Below are positions 6,158 to 6,681 of a DNA stretch of 6,681 nucleotides, in pieces (the first letter of the stretch is position 1; each line of letters begins with the position of its first letter). The notes below the pieces were generated by a model. The model did no database searches and was not told the origin of the DNA. It was given only the letters and a program-made list of their open reading frames with translations. The stretch lies in contig CAJXTM010000213.1 in assembly GCA_913061385.1 (NCBI GenBank), forward strand, positions 1 through 6,681. The letters run 5' to 3'. The position numbers and the translations under genes were made by a program. The DNA is from an uncultured Rhodopirellula sp. GTDB taxonomy: Bacteria; Planctomycetota; Planctomycetia; Pirellulales; Pirellulaceae.

Positions 6158-6568
6158 AACGTTCACACGATTTCGAAACCCAAATAGTGACCGTTCACTC
6201 TCTAGCAGAAGCTCTGAGCACTTGCATGCTTCTCGAAAGGGACCTTTCTTCACGTCGCCAGACTTAACAAACATAAGATTCACACATATCCAAACCGATC
6301 AAATACGGTAAGCGAAGTTGGCTAGCGAACGAGAGATTTCAGATAGCAAATGGTTACACACAGTTCCTATGCGGTTTCCATGCATAAAACTCAACGAGGA
6401 GAGAGCGAAGGAGATTGGCCGACGCTGGCTCTAATCAACTCCCTACATAGCAACAAACTTGGTCTGCAAAGACCAAGTAACTCACTGCGACGTTGATGCT
6501 GTGTTGCAACCACTACCCCGGTCACAGAAACTGATCGACTTGCACGCCCGAAACGACAGACTCAATCC
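6158..6568. other. Gene-free region downstream of dprA
   Basis: These 411 bases hold no open frame of useful length and no recognisable RNA gene. They contain weak inverted repeats near the dprA end: AGTGA/TCACT (6186-6199) and GAAAG/CTTTC followed by TT (6235-6250). Each has a 5-bp stem and 4-base loop, and either could contribute to termination of dprA. A much better hairpin lies at 6457-6478. The region may be the flank of a gene beyond the window or a spacer linked to the tandem repeat. Confidence 0.5.
6457..6478. repeat. Perfect 9-bp inverted repeat with GCAA tetraloop
   Basis: ACTTGGTCT (6457-6465) pairs without mismatch with AGACCAAGT (6470-6478) around GCAA, a GNRA-type loop when read on the plus strand. 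On the plus strand no T-run follows (AACTC). On the minus strand the hairpin is followed by TTTGTTG, a weak tail. It could be a terminator for a minus-strand gene beyond the window, or a structured RNA element. The pairing is certain; the role is not. Confidence 0.6.
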
Positions 6569-6681
6569 TGCGCACCCAAGGTGGCTCAACTGCGCACCCA
6601 AGGCGGCTCAACTGCGCACCCAAGGCGGCTCAACTGCGCACCCAAGGCGGCTCAACTGCGCACCCAAGGCGGCTCAACTGC
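6569..6681. repeat. 22-bp tandem repeat, at least 5 copies, truncated by the window end
   Basis: Five head-to-tail copies of a 22-base unit lie at 6569-6590, 6591-6612, 6613-6634, 6635-6656 and 6657-6678, plus three bases of a sixth. The unit begins TGCGCACCCAAG and ends CGGCTCAAC, and it includes the palindrome TGCGCA. Copies 2-5 are identical; copy 1 differs only by T for C at 6582. There are no spacers, so it is not CRISPR. Because 22 is not a multiple of 3, the plus strand cycles through all frames; it happens to lack stops, while the minus strand meets TGA in each cycle. Coding is unlikely. The true copy number is unknown because the array reaches the end. Confidence 0.97.

Noticed and set aside
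6569..6681. CRISPR array
   Set aside because: Copies are directly adjacent with no spacers, and no cas gene is present.
6540..6681. TTG-started open frame reading through the tandem repeat
   Set aside because: The lack of stops follows from the repeat unit itself. A 22-bp period shifts frame every copy, and there is no ribosome binding site, so coding is unlikely.

Overview
This window looks like one end of a draft-genome contig from a planctomycete, most likely a Pirellulaceae (Rhodopirellula-like) bacterium. That placement is inferred from four things. The type I signal peptidase is very large and carries an insertion. The cell makes LptB, so it probably has an LPS-type outer membrane. Most starts have a weak or absent Shine-Dalgarno. 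Base composition is near 50% GC, judged by eye. No 16S or other phylogenetic marker is present, so the assignment is tentative.

Layout. Positions 1-47 are not biological: they are the end of an Illumina P5/i5 adapter plus the Nextera (Tn5) read-1 sequence, left on the contig end. A tRNA-Ser(UGA) follows on the minus strand (140-226). Next is a minus-strand ORF for an acidic, Ser/Asp-rich, probably exported protein of unknown function (486-1019). It diverges from a small plus-strand tetratricopeptide-repeat protein (1022 or 1079 to 1447), and the two 5' ends abut or overlap. A minus-strand pair follows: a 675-residue signal peptidase I (lepB, 2628-4655) and, 20 bases downstream, the LPS-export ATPase lptB (1729-2607). 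The gene dprA (5003-6157, plus strand) diverges from lepB across a 347-base spacer. The last 524 bases hold no recognisable gene. They contain a perfect 9-bp hairpin with a GCAA loop and end in a 22-bp tandem repeat that runs off the end of the window.

How the genes relate. lepB and lptB look like an envelope-biogenesis operon: one protein cleaves signal peptides at the inner membrane, the other powers LPS transport from it. DprA protects incoming single-stranded DNA and loads RecA on it during transformation, and is unrelated to the neighbouring pair. The tRNA, the acidic protein and the TPR protein have no evident functional link.

No undescribed multi-gene system is evident. The points most worth a second look are the signal peptidase architecture (zinc-ribbon-like insertion plus a jelly-roll-like insertion), the unclear start of the acidic protein, the terminal tandem repeat, and the adapter contamination.
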